Shown piece after piece: positions 40,888-52,469 of a stretch of DNA of 64,000 nucleotides. Origin of the DNA: Xiphydria camelus. Lineage: Eukaryota > Arthropoda > Insecta > Hymenoptera > Xiphydriidae. The DNA is taken from the NCBI GenBank assembly GCA_963678675.1, contig OY783193.1, positions 32,393,082 to 32,457,081 of the forward strand. Reading direction: 5' to 3'. The position numbers and the translations under genes were made by a program. The notes under the pieces are model-generated. The model was not told where the DNA came from, did no database searches, and saw only the letters and a program-made list of their open reading frames with translations. How positions within the stretch are numbered: position 1 is the first letter of the stretch; each line of letters opens with the position of its first letter.

Positions 40888-41617
40888 TTAAGGCGAGAAA
40901 TTCCTTTAGGAGTGTGAAAAATAGGTTTTTTCGGGAATTTTTTTAGAGGGGATAAAATAATCTGATCATTTTCAAATTTGAACATGAGTTTATTATAACT
41001 GTCAAGTTAAAAAAAGATTTTTTTGGGATGACCAACAAAATGGCGGCGTTATTAAGGGTCTTCGGACGCCTGTTTTCCGCGACATCGGAAAGTGCTGCAG
41101 TTGTCACTCTTTTTCTGTTGATCTGAGAAAGATTTAATAAGTGTCATTCGTTTACTGACATATTAAGGGGAAGGATATACCTAAAAAAATGATGAAAAAG
41201 TGCAAAATTGAAAATTTGGGAGCCTTTTACTCCAAAGTTCGAATTTTCGACCATTTTTTCGACATATTTGACCCCAAAAAAATTATTTATTTACACGCTA
41301 CCTTTCAAACTTTAGGTATATCCTTCCGATAATATTACTGAGAGTAACCTCCCAAAATTTCATCCAAATTGGTCGATAACTTTTTGAGCTACAACACGAG
41401 CAGTTTTTGAAAAAGTAGTTTCGAGATAACCGCGTTTAAAGTTGACTCGCTACCTGACCGCATGCTGTCCCCGCGCTCTAGACGATATGCGATAACTCCA
41501 CAAGTATTCAATATTTCGAGTTTTCCTTTGGTCAGTATATTCTTTGGGTGTCATACTTTCGAAATATGTAAAAAAATTCGATTTTTTGAAAATTCTAAAG
41601 GGATTTCTCGCCTTAAG
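40888..41617. mobile_element. Foldback (TTAAGGCGAGAAATxCCTTTA ends)
   Basis: TTAAGGCGAGAAATTCCTTTA on the left mirrors TAAAGGGATTTCTCGCCTTAA on the right. An inner pair, AAGGATATACCTAAA and TTTAGGTATATCCTT, lies at about 41170 and 41315. It has no gene. Confidence 0.72.
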
Positions 41618-42159
41618 TTCCAGAACCAGCATCCGCCCGTGGTTTTCACCAACAGGTTCCGCACCAGTCTCGGGGCAGCGGAGAGCCCCATAGGTCCCCA
41701 TTGCCAGGAGACATCGACCTTGATGGTCCCGCCCATCAGCCAAGTCGCTTCCGTGGACTCGGGGAACCGAGACTCATCCCATAACCCTCTTGTGATGGAT
41801 TTATCGGCTGCCGTCGCTTACACAACCCTTACACAAGATATTTAAGGGGTACGCTGGTAAACAGCCGCACCACGTTAGGGTGATAGGTATCCACTGCATA
41901 GTCGGCGTATGGGGGGGGGGGGTGGAGCAAGCCCCATACCCCGTTATTCCCAGGCAGTATCAAAACCCGAGCTAATCATGCTTCCACCAGCCAAAGCTGG
42001 TGGTCGCGGCCCAAGAGCCCTCTGCTCCCGTTTCGCGCCCACTCCCGACGGCTCTTAGTAGCCGATCCCCGTGGGCACCAGCGGCATTTCCCCCCCCTCT
42101 GGCGGATGCACGACCGGCACCCATGGGGGGGGGGGGGCTCCAAAACCCTGGACGGAGAT
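41618..42159. other. Gypsy interior debris, no readable gene
   Basis: GC-rich sequence with poly-G tracts at about 41911 and 42126. Open frames here are proline- and glycine-rich noise on both strands. It belongs positionally to the decayed gypsy element. Confidence 0.4.
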
Positions 42160-42427
42160 TCTTCTCACAGTACCTACTACTCGGCCTTCGTACCTGCATA
42201 AAAGAAGATCTCCAGACGTCACCGGCAGAAATGTTGTATGGAACGACGTTACGCGTACCCGGAGAATTTTTCATGGACCTCGATTTGCCAGCTGATCCAC
42301 AAATCTTTTGGAGAAACATCGAAAGTTCATGAGAGGGCTTAAACCTACCCCAAGTCCATCAAAACTGAGCCAGAATATTCGTCACAAAGGATCACCTGCA
42401 GCCATGCAAGCTTGCGATGCGATCATA

Positions 42428-42952
42428 CGAGGGGGGGGGTCAATAAGTCCTTAGAAAAAGATAGAAAAACAATTTTTTTGGGGTAAATTTTTTTTTATTT
42501 TTCAACATAATCTCCTTCTAGTTCGATACACTTTACCAGACGTCCCTCTAATTTTTTTAAGCCTTCAGAAAAGTATGATTGTGGAAGTTCCTCAAAATAC
42601 GCGTTTGTTTGTGCGATGACCTCCTCGTTTGACGTGAAGCGTTGTCCGCCGAGCCATTTTTTTAAATTTGGAAATAAGAAGTCATTCGGAGCCAAATCTG
42701 GTGAATACGGTAGATGGTCTATTAATTCAAACTTCAATTCCTCAATTTTAGCCTCAATTCACTTTTTTTCCATTTCTTTCGATAAACGAGACTTGTTTTC
42801 TTCAACTGACAATAAAAACTAGATCACTCTATGAATATGGCTGAAACTTTGACAGCTATCTAGTGAGGAATTACACTTACTAAAAACAGACCATTAGCGA
42901 TGCTACGAGCGCCACCTCTTATATTTTCTAAGGACTTATTGACCCCCCCTCG
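42428..42952 (-). mobile_element. Mariner deletion derivative (525 bp)
   Basis: TIRs CGAGGGGGGGGGTCAATAAG and complement are flanked by TA (42426-42427, 42953-42954). The - strand keeps only the end of the transposase. The interior 5' two thirds of the gene are deleted, giving MITE size. Confidence 0.88.
42495..42737 (-). pseudogene. Mariner transposase C-terminal fragment
   Basis: About 80 residues: DHLPYSPDLAPNDFLFPNLK holds the third catalytic aspartate region (PDLAPND). It is followed by KWLGGQRFTSNEEVIAQTNA and KKLEGRLVKCIELEGDYVEK, the usual C-terminus. The N-terminal and first two catalytic residues are missing. Confidence 0.88.
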
Positions 42953-43249
42953 TATAAAGGCTTCTTTAGAAAAGCTTTACCAAGGATCATACAGAATCAC
43001 TAAAAGGGTCACGGACAGACTTTTCCAACTCAACGTCGATGGAACTTTCAAACACATCAGAATCGATAGGTCCAACCCGCCTATGTCAACAAAACGGGCA
43101 CAGATATAAACACTTCTGACTTGCAGGCCAACCAAAATTCACAGACACTAAAGTAATGGATATCGACCATGGACACAGACCCGCAAAAACATACCAGAAG
43201 AAGAGAGTCACTTTCAAGCCGCTGCTTGAAAGCACTTAGGTGGGAGTAC

Positions 43250-43835
43250 TGTGGCGACCGAGCGATCGCCACGCTTCTGGCGGCCAGGCAATCGTCGCGC
43301 ACCTGGTGACAAACCGATCATCACGCCTCTGGCGGCCAGGCAATCGTCGCGCGCTTGGTGACAAACCGATCACCACGCCCCTAACGACGACAGCTAACCG
43401 CGCCACGAGTGTCGCAAGGCCTAGAGTGATCGAACCGGTTTGCTGGACAGTACCACTTGTTCGGACACTTTCCACAAACAACGAAGAAAATTGACTAGCG
43501 TCAATTGTCTGCATAAAAATCGTACTTTATTTGGGGTTTAACCTCTAAAATTGGTTGTCCGGGAAACTGGTCCCAGAAAACTAAGACACATTTTCGGACA
43601 CGTTGTCTGAAAACCAGTAAAGACAGTTAGATGTCAGAAAATCAGTTCGGTCACCCTATTCTCTTGCCGATACGAGCCCACGACGAACATCCAGATACAG
43701 CGCTCCTGCTAACCCACGCTAACTGTGTGACACCATCGATAGTTAATCAATAAACCTCCGTTATATTTGTAACTATCGCTTCCTTCCTCACGTCTACTCC
43801 ACGCACGATCAATGGGAGATCAGCGGATTCCTACA
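43250..43835 (+). repeat. 3' LTR of the decayed gypsy
   Basis: It follows a purine-rich GGTGGGAGTAC and runs from TGTGGCGACC to GATTCCTACA. It contains a tandem doublet of about 62 bp (GGCGGCCAGGCAATCGTCGC repeated at about 43278 and 43335). Confidence 0.75.
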
Positions 43836-44198
43836 GGTATGCAGTAACTGCGTCCTCTAGTGCCGAAAAGTATAGGCAGCAGCTGCAGATTCATCTCTGC
43901 TCGCGCGCAGAAAAGTGAAAAGCGAAATGGGCGGGATGAAATTCGAGGTGGTGGTAAGAAGCTCGACCGACAACGACAGCGTTATTTATTCGATACTCTT
44001 GGTCGTTCGACATCTTTCGAACGAAATTTGACTAAGGAATAACCTAACGTACTCACAGCCCTTTACATACCCGGTCTTACCGTCAGGGGCCCCTTTCTCG
44101 AGTCACTCGCAAAGTTGCGTATATGCACGATGCGAGCAGTCTAAGATACGTATACGTTTCGAAAGTGGCTTTCTCGAGCGGGAGTTGCGAGTACCCTT
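43836..44198. other. No gene; start of a GATACGTATACGTTTC repeat
   Basis: About 44080-44200 (GGGGCCCCTTTCTCGAG, GATACGTATACGTTTCGAAA, GTGGCTTTCTCGAG) is an inverted relative of 48770-48960. The rest is unassigned. Confidence 0.5.
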
Positions 44199-44755
44199 GT
44201 CGAAAACCACTACAGCGGACTGAACACTACAGTGGTCAGTAGTGGTTTCTACAATAGTGGTCAGTAGTGGTATACAGTGGTGAATAGTGGCATGCAGTGG
44301 TACGTAGTGGTAAGAAGTGCTAAGTAGTGCACATGTAATGGTTATACTATTTTTTTTATTGAATCATATAAAAAGGGTACAAAATTTAAATTATACGACG
44401 GATGTATCACTTCTGCTCCCGAAAACTCTGCAATCACGCGAATTGAAGAAAGGTATAATACCTGCCTACCCTTGTCGAAAACCACTACAGCGGACTGAAC
44501 ACTACAGTGGTCAGTAGTGGTTTCTACAATAGTGGTCAGTAGTGGTATACAGTGGTGAATAGTGGTCAGTAGTGGTATACAGTGGCGAATAGTGGCATGC
44601 AGTGGTACGTAGTGGTAAGTAGTGCACATGTAATGGTTATACTATTTTTTTTATTGAATCATATAAAAAGGGTACAAAATTTAAATTATACGATGGACGT
44701 ATCACTTTTGCTCCCGAAAACTGCAATCACGCGAATTGAAGAAAGGTATAATACC
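44199..44755. repeat. Tandem duplication of about 270-290 bp with GTAGTGGT satellites
   Basis: Two units (about 44199-44463 and 44470-44755) each start GTCGAAAACCACTACAGCGG. They run through AGTGGTATACAGTGGT-type short repeats and end GCAATCACGCGAATTGAAGA. The second unit is extended by one more short-repeat block. Confidence 0.82.
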
Positions 44756-46243
44756 TACCTAGATAAATTTAAATGTTACTTATAGAAGACAATGCAATGG
44801 TAGATGACTTCTTTGGTTGATATTATTGGATACCGTTGAGATTCTCGCGATTGTAGACCCGCGTGCTTAAATTTTAAATTTAAACTTGCATTTTCTAGTA
44901 AAAGAGCGACGGAAGAACAAAATTTTCCCGACGTTTCTATGAGCTTCTATCCTCCTATTAAAAAAGAACTATAATCTAAAATGTGTCACGCGAAATTACC
45001 TAGCAGGGAAAGACTCACTTATAAAAAAAGAAGAGAGATCTATTAATTTTGATTCTCCAGAGCTCTGACTCAGATAAAATTATAATCATGATTCAATCTC
45101 ACGCGTGGAAAGCAAGGCTACAATAGCCGTTCCTCGGAGCACCGTCCGACGCGAATGCTGCGACCCAGAGAAATTGAGCATCATCGAGTTCTTAATCTAG
45201 AACGAATCAAAGAGCGTCAACGTCGCGGTGGAATTTCTACTGTCCGGCGATTGCATTGCGATATATCGTTTCCGTAAGATCTCTTGAAGGTCGTTGCAAG
45301 GGCTATTTTCGCGTTTGGCTCGCAAAGGTCTCTCACCCGGCGATCTGAAAAACACGTTTAAAAGCCCACTGTGAACAAAATCAATCCTTCGCAGCCACGA
45401 CATTCTGACTGCGAAACTCCTCTTTGTTCCTGGCGAATTAAAAGTTTACCGCGATAAAATTATTTAATCATAGCTTGCGACGAGTTTCAATTTGACTTTG
45501 TCAATATCTTTCAGTATATCGCCCATTAATTTCTGGGAGATCAGTGGCGGTTTATGCCGATCGACGAACTTGTAGTCTTGTAAACTAGCTCTCCTTGCGA
45601 TGTGAGGAGTCGTCGGAGGTGGCAGAGGTGGTGGCATATAATAATAACTAATTAAAAGTTTTAACATTACGATCAAAACGGTTACCTACAGTAATTAGCA
45701 TTGATCCCAAAGCAAGAAATCTTAGTTGGCAATAATTTCGTTGCTGGCTGAATTGCTGCATTTCTTTGCGACCTCGGTGCAATGCGATGTCGTATTTGTC
45801 CCAATAATCTCTGGCCGGTTTTATTTTTACAAACGAAATCGAGTGAAGAAATCTACATCATTGTAAGTATTCTTCGAAATAGTCAACTCTATAATAGTTT
45901 TGTATTAGATATTGATTATAAATTAATAGGTATAGGTATCTTTTATTTACTTACCGGGCACGTATTTTCTTCGGATTTCTCATTCTTGGTAATACGTCAA
46001 TATCTTCAAATGATGATTCAAAAACTGGTATATTAAATAACTCAATTTCAAAATTAATAACAATTTACCACAACGATCAGGTTATAACTATGTCACGGAA
46101 GAATATAGACACGAACAAAAAGTTAGGTTATACTGAGGATAGCTAGCTTATCCCACGATGAAACTGGCGGATAAGTTATGTCTGCATTTATTCCAAAGTT
46201 TATTCCAGACTTATACCATACTTGTAAAACGCTTGCGTACTGT
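44685..46243 (-). mobile_element. PIF/Harbinger element, copy 1, decayed
   Basis: This block has a close second copy at 52470-53120 plus 59427-60408. On the - strand it carries pieces of a Harbinger transposase: IDVLPRMRNPKKIRAR, then RLLGQIRHRIA and LPTLRFLA-type wording. It is truncated on its outer side by the palindromic element at 46251. Confidence 0.7.
45464..46070 (-). pseudogene. Harbinger transposase N-terminal fragments and a small conserved frame, copy 1
   Basis: Around 46060-45960 the - strand reads ESSFEDIDVLPRMRNPKKIR, followed by a GTAAGT that could be a donor. Around 45850-45690 frames contain GQIRHRIA, RNAAIQPATKLLPT and LRFLALGSMLITVG across shifts, the helical region before the catalytic core of HARBI1-like transposases. 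Just downstream a 60-residue frame (45676-45464) begins near MPPPLPPPTTPHIARRASLQ and ends KLKLVASYD. It is preserved in copy 2 with about seven substitutions, both silent and replacing. Its identity is unknown. Confidence 0.6.
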
Positions 46244-46250
46244 TTATATA

Positions 46251-46709
46251 TACAGGGTGATTCGAAATGGGCGCACTTCCTCTCGTAGAGAGATTCTTCG
46301 CAAAAAACTGAACCGAAAGTTCCTGTACAAAATTTTTGTGCTCCGCCTAGTTTACAAGATAATCCAGTTCGAAAATATCCAATCCAAAGTCAGATTCAAG
46401 GGACAACCAGGGCTGTGATAACTGGGGCCAACTTCATAAGACTGACAGACAAATTATGTATCGCGATAAAGTCGAATGCGAAACAGATAGGACTAACTAT
46501 AGAATGCTTACTCACTAATCTTATGAAGTTGGCCCCAGTTATCACGGCCCTGGTTGTCCCTTGAATCTGACTTTGGATTGGATATTTTCGAACTGGATTA
46601 TCTTGTAAACTAGGCGGAGCACAAAAATTTTGTACAGGAACTTTCGGTTCAGTTTTTTGCGAAGAATCTCTCTACGAGAGGAAGTGCGCCCATTTCGAAT
46701 CACCCTGTA
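46251..46709. mobile_element. Palindromic TACAGGGTGATTCG element, copy 1
   Basis: The ends TACAGGGTGATTCGAAATGG and complement have arms of about 190 bp that are almost perfect mirrors (CTCTCGTAGAGAGATTCTTC, CGCCTAGTTTACAAGATAAT). The loop is about 70 bp. Copy 2 is at 50438-50827. Confidence 0.92.
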
Positions 46710-46931
46710 TATATATATATATATATATATTAATAAAATTATTCGTTGGAACCATGCGATCAAGACTAGATCTCCTCGGGGTCGAAATTCAAAATAAAAA
46801 TTCTTTTTGTAAGATCCCTTAAAAATGTTTGTCCGTGAAATAGAACGGAAATTGTTTGGGCAAGAGAAATTAACAAAAAATTGTTCCAGTATTACATGTG
46901 CCTGAATGTTGATGTATGCATATATGCATAC

Positions 46932-48575
46932 CCCAAATAGCACACGGATGTTCAATGGACGTCCAATAGATAATCATGCCGTACAAGACAGATATCCATA
47001 GAATGTCCATAATATGTCCATTGGACATCCACTGGATATCCAATGGATGTACTTTTGCAACCTTCGAGTACATCTATATGATGTTCTTCACAGAACACGA
47101 AACGGACGTTCAATGGATGTTGAATGGATATTTCATGGACATATCAACAAAATCTCGTAAATAAATATGCAACAAGTTCAATAAAGAATAAAACATGTTT
47201 GTTTATTATATCAATCATCTCGTTAAATATATAAAGATATAGTAACACAGATATTGCAAGTATTATAATTCTAAAGCCAGAAGGAGTACCCTTGTATGTA
47301 CTGAAATATATCAAAGATATATTCGTTTTCTATAACTATCTTCTTAAAATGCTGTATCCATTATAGTTACGCAAGAAACGAAATTGTTATTATTTAATAT
47401 TGGAAGTGAATATACTTGAAATAAAAAGAACAAAAATCGATGAAGTCTATGAAAGAATCAGCACATACCTTCGCTCGCCTGTAATACTTCGTAGCAATGC
47501 TTTTTGGCATGTCAATTTCTATTCTTCATAGCAGCAATTCTGGTAGCAATAATCCACGTAGCAGCAATCCTCGTAGCAGCAATCCTCGTAGGAGCAATCC
47601 TCGTAGCAGCAATCTTCGCAGCAGCAATCCTCGTAGCAGCAATCTTCGTAGCAGCAATCCTCATAGCAACAATCCTCGTAGCAGCAATATTTGTAGTAGC
47701 AGGGTTATCGGGGCTTGCAGCTATCACAAAGTGCTGAACAATTAATCGTAAATCTTAATTCGTCTTTTGTCCTATAATTAATTCACTAAACAAATATACA
47801 TATCGCTCATAACCCCAGTGAAAAATGGATCGTTGATCGACGAAAAGCGTGGTTGTATCTATATCAATCGATACCGAAACGATATTGTATTTACGTGGAT
47901 CGACGATATATATCTCCCAGGGACATTATAATTGATTAAGTCAATTAATTTTTTCAATTTGGGTAACAATAGTCAATATTAAAATGAATGCAAATGTGAA
48001 ATTTTAGTGCTTGAAAAATACGGAATAAATGTTGAGGTTAGCTTTACAAATTTCACGCTTTACTGGTAAAGCATCATCAATGTTAAGAAAATTTGCAAAT
48101 AGTTCTGTTTAGTATAAAGCAGTACGTATTGTAAAAAAAATAGTAATAATATTAGAGGAGAAATGCATTGAAACCTACAAAAAATGCTGTAATATATGTA
48201 CCTACCTATATTCGGATCACGCACGGCTCACCGTAGCTCACGCGGAAATGACGATGATGTTGAGAAGTATATATAATAAGTCAAGTCGAGTAATTATGTA
48301 TATATACATCGCAATTGTAGTACTATATATAACTGTATTATATAATAATTAAATTTTATTTATTTAAAAACATATCAATCTTTTGAAACATGTTAGTAAA
48401 AGAACCTATTCGATTATTTTTTAAATGAAGGAAAATCATGCTCTATCTCCATAAATGGACGTCCATAGAATATCCAAATTAGAATATTCAGTGGATATCC
48501 ATTACATGTCCATGGACGTACGGACATAAAATGAACACAAAATGGATATCCATTGGATGTCCGGTGCTATTTGGG
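46932..48575. mobile_element. CCCAAATAGCAC-ended element filled with TGGAYRTCCAT repeats
   Basis: CCCAAATAGCACACGGATGT at 46932 and CGGTGCTATTTGGG ending at 48575 are inverted. Both flanks carry many short palindromic words (ATGGACATCCAxTGGATATCC types) over about 150-200 bp. A 15-bp minisatellite occupies the middle. No transposase is visible. The terminal motif resembles that of 55840-57024. Confidence 0.8.
47525..47705. repeat. 15-bp minisatellite (AGCAATCCTCGTAGC)
   Basis: About eleven units of AGCAGCAATCCTCGT with minor variants. It reads open in all three forward frames and one reverse frame, giving false repeat proteins (SSNPRSSNPR, VAAILVAAI). Confidence 0.92.
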
Positions 48576-50437
48576 CAGCTTTGCTCAGTCTAAATTGTTT
48601 GGCGAACCTTATCATTTAATACTATGAATTATATCGTTCATCATCTATTACCTTTTATTTACCTTCGCCAATTTTTCTTTCCTTTCAAATAACACTTCTT
48701 TCAACTCACTTTACAAACTTCACTTTCCCGCCAAATAATACACAAGATACGTATACGTTTCGATGTTGCGAATGGTCTAAACCACTCGCAGCATACCACT
48801 CATAAAGATACGTATACGTTTCTCAAAGCGCTCGCAACGCGAACTCGAGAAAGCCACTTTCGGTTACGAGCGCTCGCAAGTCCAAAGTTGCGTATACGTT
48901 TCTCTTGCGAGTGGTTTGAGAAAGGGGCCCCTGTAGTGGTTTTCGACACGGGTACTCGTAACTGGAAACGTATACGTTTCTTTTGCGAGTGCTTAACGCT
49001 TGGCAACGTTGTAGGATGTACTAACAGTTGAATAAATATGGAGTAGATATTAAATTTTCAGAATATATTGGTTTACTTCTTATGACGTGCTTTTAGCGCG
49101 TAGTTTTGAATACTTTCTTATTACGTATCACACGATGCACATATAAATATAAATACATTTCTATTAGTGTCTTATAATATTTGCTTATTCGTCCAACCGT
49201 CCATTAACATCTTATTTTAAAAACATTCACATCTTAATAATATAATCAAACTTTCTTTATAATTTCCTGCTATTATATTTTTGTCGAAAGGATTTTATCC
49301 ATTTTATTTGAAATTCTGTAAAAATAGGTGGTGACTTTGTTGCTTTATACACTATTGAATTTGATCCTGATTAGATAATTTTTTAAGATGTTATCTGCAA
49401 AAGTTCAACATTTTTATGCGATAACTTTTACGGAGGATCGTCAGAGAAATCAGATCGACTTCTCAGAAACTGTAGTTGAAAATTTTTTTAAATACTTGTC
49501 AACTCATTTTAATAACAGAAAAAAATCAAACAATTTCACTACAGTTTTCTCGTAATTAATTTTTAAAACGTACGAGATTAGCATTGAGTCTTATGGGGAG
49601 CATATTTCAAATGCACAGAACTTGCGATTTTCAACCGAAAAAAATTCTGAAAATTATGGAATAAATTTCAACACTACACGAACTTGTTTTTACTAAATTA
49701 TAAAGAATTTTCACTCTACAGTTTTTTTAATATAAAGGAAAAACTGTCGAAAAATTCAAAAGTTTTCATGTACTCGTCCGCCATATGCAAAAACGTGGTA
49801 ACATCTCACTACGTGACGTCACAAGCTATTGGCACGAAGCGTCTCTCTTTCTCACTAACCAGTTTTCCAACTTGAGATTGAGGTTATAAACAAACGTCAT
49901 GAACCGCTTCAACGCGTTGTCCGTCGATAAGAATTCTGTTTAACCTACCGATTTGCTACCAACTTACGAATGTTGAAATGCTATGTTGCCGCGTTTTGCA
50001 CACATTTTACATATTTAAAATAAATTAAGTTTGAAGTTATAAAATTGTTTTCGAATATTTATCTTATTTTTTAGGTTGAAAGTAACAAAAAGAAAAAAGA
50101 ATTCAGCACTTATACTTATTATTGCAGTTTTTATAAAACTTGAAATTTTACTATTTAAAATTGGCAAAACCCGTCGGTTTCTTTGTTCTTTTTCCCCTTC
50201 TACCTCACCCCGAAGAGCACTGACGATTCTCCTTAAGAGGCCGACACACCCCGTCTGGAAATGCCCGAAAAGTTGTCGCGGCTGTAAAGCGATAATTCCA
50301 ACATGGTGCATAAGAACCTTTTGTACTTTTCGCTACCACACTTAAAAAACATAAATCTAGGGCCCTATAGAAAAAATTAAATAAATTTCTTTGTTGTAAT
50401 CAATCGGCGACCTCACAAATATACCTATACAGGGTGA
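48576..50437. other. No gene; includes GATACGTATACGTTTC repeat at 48745-48985
   Basis: Four words of the type GATACGTATACGTTTC or GCGTATACGTTTCT lie at about 48750, 48806, 48890 and 48966, in inverted orientation to the relative at about 44080-44200. From 49000 to 50437 the sequence is AT-rich and I recognise no gene. Open frames near 50015-50345 overlap on both strands without family features. Confidence 0.5.
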
Positions 50438-50827
50438 TTCGAAATGGGCGCACTTCCTCTCGTAGAGAGATTCTTCGCAAACAACTGAACCGAAAGTTCC
50501 TGTACAAAATTGTTGTGCTCCGCCTAGTTTACAAGATAATCCAGTTCGAAAATATCCAATCCAAAGTCAGATTCAAGGGACAAGATTTTAGACGGCAGCG
50601 AAACTCGCAGTAGTTATTCCAGCGTGCCTCCTCTGCAGCCTAGAATTTTGAAATCAATCATCGGAGCGGCGGAAGGCACCCTAATATTCGAAAAGCACCA
50701 CCTGAGTCGTAAAAAAATTCACCAAATTTGTGCGGAGCACAAAAATTTTGTACAGGAATTTTCGGTTCAGTTTTTTGCGAAGAATCTCTCTACGAGAGGA
50801 AGTGCGCCCATTTCGAATCACCCTGTA
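50438..50827. mobile_element. Palindromic TACAGGGTGATTCG element, copy 2 with a different loop
   Basis: The left arm follows copy 1 for about 140 bp (to AGATTCAAGGGACAA). A right arm of about 95 bp mirrors its outer part. The sequence between (about 50583-50730) is unrelated to the loop of copy 1. Confidence 0.88.
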
Positions 50828-51508
50828 TTTTGCAAGTTAGGCGGAAACAATCGAAGTATTGAAATAAGTTCTTCTATGGGACCCTACAATAAACCTTGTA
50901 CAAGGTACTACCACCTGTTGCACGAAAGATTTCTGGAAGCCCATTGCAAAAAACCTTTATTTTAAACCTATTACTTACTTTTATCAGCCAAGTAATGCTT
51001 CCATCTAGCGTCTTCACTACGTACGGACTGCGGGGTTGTCAGATTGTGCACGAGATTAGAGAGAGTGCACGAATTTGTCCTCTGAGTTTAAGTGGTTTTG
51101 AAATGTGCGGGCAATAATGGACGAAAAGGGTGATTATCGCAAGGGAAATAAATAAAAATTGCAGCAGTCGAGGTGCAGATACAAGCGTAAAGCACCGGAT
51201 GCGCTAATAAATTATAGGTTTGCAGTCATTGCTATCGGACTTCGCAATACCAGTAGTAGGTAAGTAAGAGGTTATGTTTCCAATTTTTTCCAGAAAGAAA
51301 ACGCGGGGGTGTATGTACACATGAAACGATGATGGATATGAAACAACCACTGCCAATCGTGGAAACAACAATGAAGATAAAAACGAAAGTAAGGTCATCG
51401 ATCTTTGTGTGAAAACTGCAAATGAAATTAACCTGCAGTGTGGCACTTCTTCGAAAAAAGAAAATCTTGATGATTCTGAAATAGGGTTAGAATCGGCTTT
51501 TTCATAAA
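50828..51508. other. No firm gene
   Basis: A short + frame near 51335-51507 reads ETTTANRGNNNEDKNESKVI and ends LDDSEIGLESAFS-stop. It is gene-like in composition but has no start, family or partner exon that I can identify. It could be a terminal exon or repeat debris. Confidence 0.3.
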
Positions 51509-51653
51509 TACAGGGTCTTTATAAATAATTACAGATCACGTGACCTACGTGCATATCCAACCAACACGGCACAATTGGTACTATTCCGAGCTCTCAACCA
51601 ATAGCATATGCGCGTAGGTCACGTGGCCTATAATCATTTATGAAGACCCTGTA
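51509..51653. mobile_element. Small TACAGGGTC foldback
   Basis: TACAGGGTCTTTATAAAT and complement enclose GATCACGTGACCTACGTGCA and its mirror GCGCGTAGGTCACGTGGCCT. The 145-bp block folds end to end. Termini resemble the other TACAGGGT elements here. Confidence 0.85.
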
Positions 51654-52469
51654 CAATATCTTATCAACGAAACACTTTTCTATTCTATAGCTAAGGCAAA
51701 CTAAATACGATATCTGTACTTATGAGTAATAGCATAATCTAGCAACCGAGAGTACGAGTAATATCGGTAAGATATCGCAGCAGACGCCTTTGGAACAGAG
51801 GTGGAGATTCGAACGGCGGTTTCAGCTTGGCGCGGTGATAGCTGCGCCGTCGTTGCTTGTCCGTCTCTCCCGAAACCCCCCTATTATTCAGCCGGGGGAG
51901 AAGTGTCGGTCTTTTATTCTTTCTTCCGCGATGTGTAGGTTATCTTCTAAATTATGTATTTTCCAAAATTTGAATCGGTCAATCCGTCTCAAAGTTACAA
52001 GGGTTTGAATCCGGGTTGCAATAAGCATTTCGGGACCGCCTATCTACTGCGGTATCCCGGTCTAAACGGGAGCGAGCCATACTCTCGCCACTCAGACCGG
52101 CGTGAGACCGGACAGTGCCACACTGCATGCATTTGACAACATCGCTAACCTCATGTAGCTCCTCCCCTCGCTAGCATTTTGACATTACCTCGTCTCACCG
52201 CTGCCCCGCAGCAGAAACTAGTGGTCCTGGTATGTCGGCCTATAAACCGGTAAATCCTATAAACTTTTAAATCGCTACAACTTAAGATTTATCACGCGGT
52301 GACATTACTCGGAGATTACATAGAGCGGTACAATGTTATCGCTTTTTTTAAGTATACGCAACCCTATCTAAAAAGTATACAAAGACGTTGTACGACTTGA
52401 TGTCTAGTGCCGATGTATCTTACAAAAGTGTATCAATGCAAATCTAACATTTTTTTTATATTCTACATC
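51654..52469. other. No gene recognised
   Basis: Moderately GC-rich between 51780 and 52200, with open frames lacking domain features. Unassigned. Confidence 0.4.

Larger units (their letters stand above)
42160..43085 (+). pseudogene. Gypsy integrase C-terminal remnant
   Basis: The + strand reads LLGLRTCIKEDLQTSPAEML, then YGTTLRVPGEFFMDLDLPAD, the conserved end of gypsy integrases. After the mariner-derived insert it resumes QGSYRITKRVTDRLFQLNVD and GTFKHIRIDRSNPP. A stop at 42330 and the insertion break it. The catalytic core is not present in recognisable form. Confidence 0.8.
40138..43835 (+). mobile_element. Decayed gypsy-type LTR retrotransposon with nested insertions
   Basis: The 3' LTR (43250-43835, TG...CA) shares its last ~105 bp (ATCGATAGTTAATCAATAAA, TATTTGTAACTATCGCTTC, CACGCACGATCA) with a 5' LTR remnant (40138-40240). 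That remnant is followed by a primer-binding-like TTGGTGACCCCGACGTGAT. The interior has gag-like debris (40260-40680) and the end of an integrase (42160-42365, 42965-43085). A foldback (40888-41617) and a mariner derivative (42428-42952) interrupt it. Runs of G (11-12) at 41911 and 42126 suggest further damage. Confidence 0.75.

Noticed and set aside
41450..42332. Overlapping 60-127-residue frames on both strands
   Set aside because: GC-rich debris with poly-G tracts; only the integrase end near 42160-42330 has family features.
47525..47705. CRISPR-like array
   Set aside because: Units are contiguous 15-mers without unique spacers, in a eukaryotic transposon.
47497..47745. SSNPRSSNPR and VAAILVAAI repeat proteins
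   Set aside because: Frame-independent reading of a 15-bp minisatellite, open on both strands.
50015..50345. Overlapping frames on both strands near 50.2 kb
   Set aside because: No domain, no splice context, neither strand preferred.
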